The position numbers and the translations under genes are program-made. Positions 60,701-64,000 of a DNA stretch of 64,000 nucleotides are shown in pieces. Location: the NCBI GenBank assembly GCA_947259645.1, contig CAMYND010000007.1, positions 1 through 64,000 on the forward strand. The letters are read 5' to 3'. Numbering within the stretch: the first letter of the stretch is position 1; every line of letters starts with the position of its first letter. Source of the DNA: Thermodesulfovibrionia bacterium. Its GTDB lineage: Bacteria > Nitrospirota > Thermodesulfovibrionia > UBA6902. The notes beneath the pieces are model-generated. The model was not told the DNA's origin, searched no databases, and saw nothing but the letters and a program-made list of their open reading frames with translations.

Positions 60701-61588
60701 ATGAAAAAAAATACGAAGACAGAACAGTCAAAGCAGAACCATGCTATTTACGAAGACATTGTCGTTTCAACGAACACGCTGATATGGCGAACAGATACTG
60801 AGGGCAGATTTACCTTTCTTAATCCGGCATGGGAAAAATACGGCTACACAGTTGATGAAATGCTTTCACGGCCTTTTTCCGAATTTCAGATATCAGAGGC
60901 TGCAGCTCACTATGTGAACGCGTTCAGAAACTGCCTGATAGGCGAGCAGATCATCGGGCATGAGACAACATATTACTCTAAGAAAGGTGATGAGGTGTAT
61001 CTGGCGATCAATATGATCCCCCTGTATGACAGCAGCGGTGCAATCGCCGGGACGCAGGGAACCGCCTTCGATATTACCGAGCGCAAGCATGCTGATGAAC
61101 TGCTCCAGTACATCAGTGCCAAAGATGAGCTCACGGGCCTGTATAACCTCCACACATTTATAAGTATGACAGAGCAGCAGATAAAGTCAGCTCACCGGGA
61201 AAAAATGCAGATGCTTATTATATATGCCGGAGTTGATGATATGCAGAAAGTAAATGAAGAATACGGCCAGGAGGCAGGCGACCAGTTAATGATCGATATC
61301 GCAAATATTCTCAGGAAGACCTTTCGCGAGGCTGATGTTTTTGCCAGGACCGGCGGTGATGAATTTGTAATATCAACGCTGGTGACTTCAGAGGATATTG
61401 AAGCTATGATTATGGAACGTCTGAACATTACTATTGAAGAATACAATAGTGACAATGACGGTTCAATTCAGCTCTCCATGAGTTTCGGAACCGCTTTTTA
61501 CGATCCTGAGAATCCTGTGGCAATAGATGATGTTCTTTCAACTGCTGATGATAGAATGCATGATAACAAGAACCTGAAAAAGAGCTGA
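60701..61588 (+). CDS. PAS-GGDEF protein (putative diguanylate cyclase)
   Basis: PAS domain (WRTDTEGRFTFLNPAWEKYGYT), GGDEF signature RTGGDEFVIS. Confidence 0.9.
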   Translation: MKKNTKTEQSKQNHAIYEDIVVSTNTLIWRTDTEGRFTFLNPAWEKYGYTVDEMLSRPFSEFQISEAAAHYVNAFRNCLIGEQIIGHETTYYSKKGDEVYLAINMIPLYDSSGAIAGTQGTAFDITERKHADELLQYISAKDELTGLYNLHTFISMTEQQIKSAHREKMQMLIIYAGVDDMQKVNEEYGQEAGDQLMIDIANILRKTFREADVFARTGGDEFVISTLVTSEDIEAMIMERLNITIEEYNSDNDGSIQLSMSFGTAFYDPENPVAIDDVLSTADDRMHDNKNLKKS

Positions 61589-61668
61589 TAATCTGCTGCC
61601 TGAGCTGGGGCAGTGATCAGGTTTGCGCGCGTCGTGGCCGAAATAGTTGGTTTGCCGCTGATACGTCT

Positions 61669-61902
61669 TTAAGCGGGCTTGAAGATGAACACCTGGTTGC
61701 ACTTATCACAGAAATTTGCCTTGTCCTCTGTAATGCCGGCTTCTTTAAAATATTCGACTTCGATAAGCTTTATCTGCTTTGTTTCATTAGTTTTTTCACA
61801 GGCATGTGATATTACGTCTGTCTCACAGTTGATATATGCGTAACTTTCATCAGGATTGGATAGCAATGCAATTATTTCCATTTCTCTTTCATATTCATCC
61901 AT
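61669..61902 (-). CDS. Small hypothetical protein with CDKC motif
   Basis: 77 aa; NFCDKCNQVFIF near C-terminus. Confidence 0.55.
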   Translation of the reverse strand: MDEYEREMEIIALLSNPDESYAYINCETDVISHACEKTNETKQIKLIEVEYFKEAGITEDKANFCDKCNQVFIFKPA

Positions 61903-62074
61903 GCGTTATTCCTCCATCAAGAACACGTTCTAAATATCTGCCATAGTATATCATGGTTGTTATTAATTTGAGAAATTAACGACTTATAGCCTCTCTGTAT
62001 TCGAGCGCCGCCTTAAGGGAAATCGCAGGAGAGCAGATGAACACGACTGAGAGAAATTAAAGGTATAATAAAAT

Positions 62075-62548
62075 ATGAGTGAAAAAAATGATGACTCAGT
62101 ATTTAAAAACCTGACTGTTGCCTTTGTCATATTGATCATCCATGTTGTTTTAATAGGCGCCATTGCGGTCATGGGCATTTTTTTCGGCTGGATTGCGAAC
62201 AATGCTGGATGGATCATTCTCGGAGTATCATGCCTGATAATAGTCGCGGGATATCTGTTTTACCGGCGTATGAAATCAGATGCCGGATTAGTGAAGGAAA
62301 TTCTGCGTGATCCGGCCCTGCAGGGCAAGACAGTGGAAATAAGTTTCCTGGGGGGAATGGCAAATGTTAAGGTCGGTGATGCACATCCTGATCAAGCTAT
62401 TGCCATTGACTCATCACCACGAATTAAACAATTAGATGCTCCGCAATCTGAAACTGGGGAAACCCTCACCGCGCTGGCCTCTTTATACGAGAAAAAGCTG
62501 ATTTCGCTGGAGGAGTTTAATAAAGCCAAGCAGAAGATCCTGAAATAG
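62075..62548 (+). CDS. Membrane protein with C-terminal SHOCT-like domain
   Basis: Two TM; LTALASLYEKKLISLEEFNKAKQKILK. Confidence 0.75.
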   Translation: MSEKNDDSVFKNLTVAFVILIIHVVLIGAIAVMGIFFGWIANNAGWIILGVSCLIIVAGYLFYRRMKSDAGLVKEILRDPALQGKTVEISFLGGMANVKVGDAHPDQAIAIDSSPRIKQLDAPQSETGETLTALASLYEKKLISLEEFNKAKQKILK

Positions 62549-62623
62549 CTCCCAGCATCTGAGCGGGACGAGAACTCCGGTCACCGGCATTTATCCCGGT
62601 TGCTCCTGATCAGCTCAGTACTC

Positions 62624-62707
62624 TTAAACCAGGTGTGGATTCTGCATCTGGCACTCTTCAAAATAGGGACAGACTTTACATCTGCCGATACAATATGGAA
62701 CTGTCAC
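62624..62707 (-). CDS. Possible 27-aa Cys-rich microprotein
   Basis: GTG start, agggagg upstream; MTVPYCIGRCKVCPYFEECQMQNPHLV. Confidence 0.35.
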   Translation of the reverse strand: MTVPYCIGRCKVCPYFEECQMQNPHLV

Positions 62708-62903
62708 TGGCACCTCCCTGTCTTTGTATAGCGGATTCTTTTTCTGAATACTTTAGTACAAAATTCCGCTCACAGTAGTTTTCTTGCTGTTTTGCTCATA
62801 TTCGGTGCGGTATAGGCAGCGGGAAGGGGCAGAGAGTTTTTCGCTGCATGCCTCGGAGGCACAGAGAGAAGGCCTTTTACGGGTGAGTAGTTTATAATTA
62901 TCC

Positions 62904-64000
62904 ATGCATGACCTTGAAGAGAAACTGTACCAGCTGATTATCCCCAGGCTGAATGGGTATGAGCTCTCTTCCCCGTCCTACCGGCAGGGCCTCCTTGAAC
63001 TTGTACGAAAAGGGATCGGGGGTTTTATTGTATTTGGAGGGAGAAAGGATGAACTGAAAAATACTCTTGAGATGCTCCAGAGAGAATCAAAGAAGGGCCT
63101 GATCATTGCTTCAGATATCGAGCGGGGAGCAGGTCAGCAGATTGAGGGTGCCACTAGATTCCCCCCGCAGATGGCTGTAGCTGCTGCGTTGAGAAAAGAC
63201 AGGCCAGAGGATGTAGGGCTTCTTGCCCGGATGATAAATGCTGTTGCCGCAGAAGCTCATGAATCAGGAATAAACATGCCTCTCATACCTGTTCTGGATG
63301 TGAACCAGAACCCACTGAATCCGATAATTTGTACACGGGCATTTTCCGACATTCCTGAAGAGGTTGTGTGGTATGGACGCGAGTATATACATATCCTTGA
63401 AGAATCGGGCCTGATAAGCTGCGCCAAACATTTTCCCGGCCATGGTGACACGAGCGCTGACTCGCATATCAGATTGCCGGTTATTTCAAAGTCCCTCGAA
63501 GAGTTACTGAATACTGACATTTTGCCGTTCAGGGAAATTATACATTCTGGGGTCAGCAGTATTATGATCGGGCATCTGAGTGTTCCGGCACTTGATTCAT
63601 TACCGTCATCCCTTTCAGAAAAAGTTATCTCCGGGCTGTTAAGAAAAGAGCTCGGCTATGAAGGGCTTGTTCTTACAGACGCCCTGAATATGCATGCTCT
63701 CAACAGTTATGACAATGTGCCTGTTCTCTGCATGAACGCGGGGGTTGACATCCTTCTTCACCCTGAAGACCCTGACGCTGTTGTAAGGCAGCTGCTGCGG
63801 GCAGTCCAATCCGGAGATTTGGATGAAGAAAAGATTGATTGTGCAGGGGCGAGGATTGAGAACTGCAAATCCGGCATAAGAAACCACCGTGAGAGCCGGG
63901 TGGATATGGAAAATCATGAAATGCTTTCAAGCCAGATATTTGATAAATCAATCACCTATGTAAAAGGTTCTGCAGAGCCGATCCTGAATGGTGAAATAAA
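62904..64000 (+). CDS. GH3 family NagZ-like beta-N-acetylhexosaminidase (3' end outside window)
   Basis: GGFIVFGG, ASDIERGAGQQIEGATRFPPQMA, CAKHFPGHGDTSADSH, LVLTDALNMHA. Confidence 0.9.
   Translation, partial: MHDLEEKLYQLIIPRLNGYELSSPSYRQGLLELVRKGIGGFIVFGGRKDELKNTLEMLQRESKKGLIIASDIERGAGQQIEGATRFPPQMAVAAALRKDRPEDVGLLARMINAVAAEAHESGINMPLIPVLDVNQNPLNPIICTRAFSDIPEEVVWYGREYIHILEESGLISCAKHFPGHGDTSADSHIRLPVISKSLEELLNTDILPFREIIHSGVSSIMIGHLSVPALDSLPSSLSEKVISGLLRKELGYEGLVLTDALNMHALNSYDNVPVLCMNAGVDILLHPEDPDAVVRQLLRAVQSGDLDEEKIDCAGARIENCKSGIRNHRESRVDMENHEMLSSQIFDKSITYVKGSAEPILNGEI

Noticed and set aside
62850-62880. ctcggaggcacagagagaagg as a third copy of the CACAGAGGCACGGAG repeat
   Set aside because: Only a short partial match with no complementary arm.

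Overview
The window is about 64 kb of bacterial chromosome, probably from an anaerobic Nitrospirota- or Desulfobacterota-like organism (lineage is inferred). It is dominated by an electron-transfer locus at about 1.3-36.4 kb with roughly 120 CXXCH heme motifs counted by eye. Main parts: (1) two adjacent, co-oriented, diverged copies of a five-gene cassette on the minus strand (8-heme membrane cytochrome, cytochrome b, 3-heme cytochrome, NHL beta-propeller, 18/20-heme cytochrome); (2) a divergent sigma54-type two-component system whose sensor kinase carries a CHRCH heme motif, followed by a textbook -24/-12 promoter; (3) a plus-strand block with two short secreted cytochromes resembling OmcS-type nanowire subunits. 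These bracket NHL/YVTN propellers, an outer-membrane beta-barrel, three CsgG/GNA1162-like proteins, a SurA-like foldase, and 26-heme and 16-heme cytochromes. Downstream are hemC, hemA and ccsA, then housekeeping genes (DEAD helicase, Tex, DarP-like, RlmL-like). A NuoE/NuoF/CNBD/formate dehydrogenase operon follows; its catalytic subunit is split in the ORF track by an in-frame TGA that is almost certainly selenocysteine with a visible SECIS hairpin. The rest is glucokinase, a PAS-GGDEF protein and a partial GH3 NagZ-like gene. Dispersed inverted repeats occur at about 41.7, 51.6-52.0 and 53.1 kb. I saw no rRNA, tRNA or CRISPR array.
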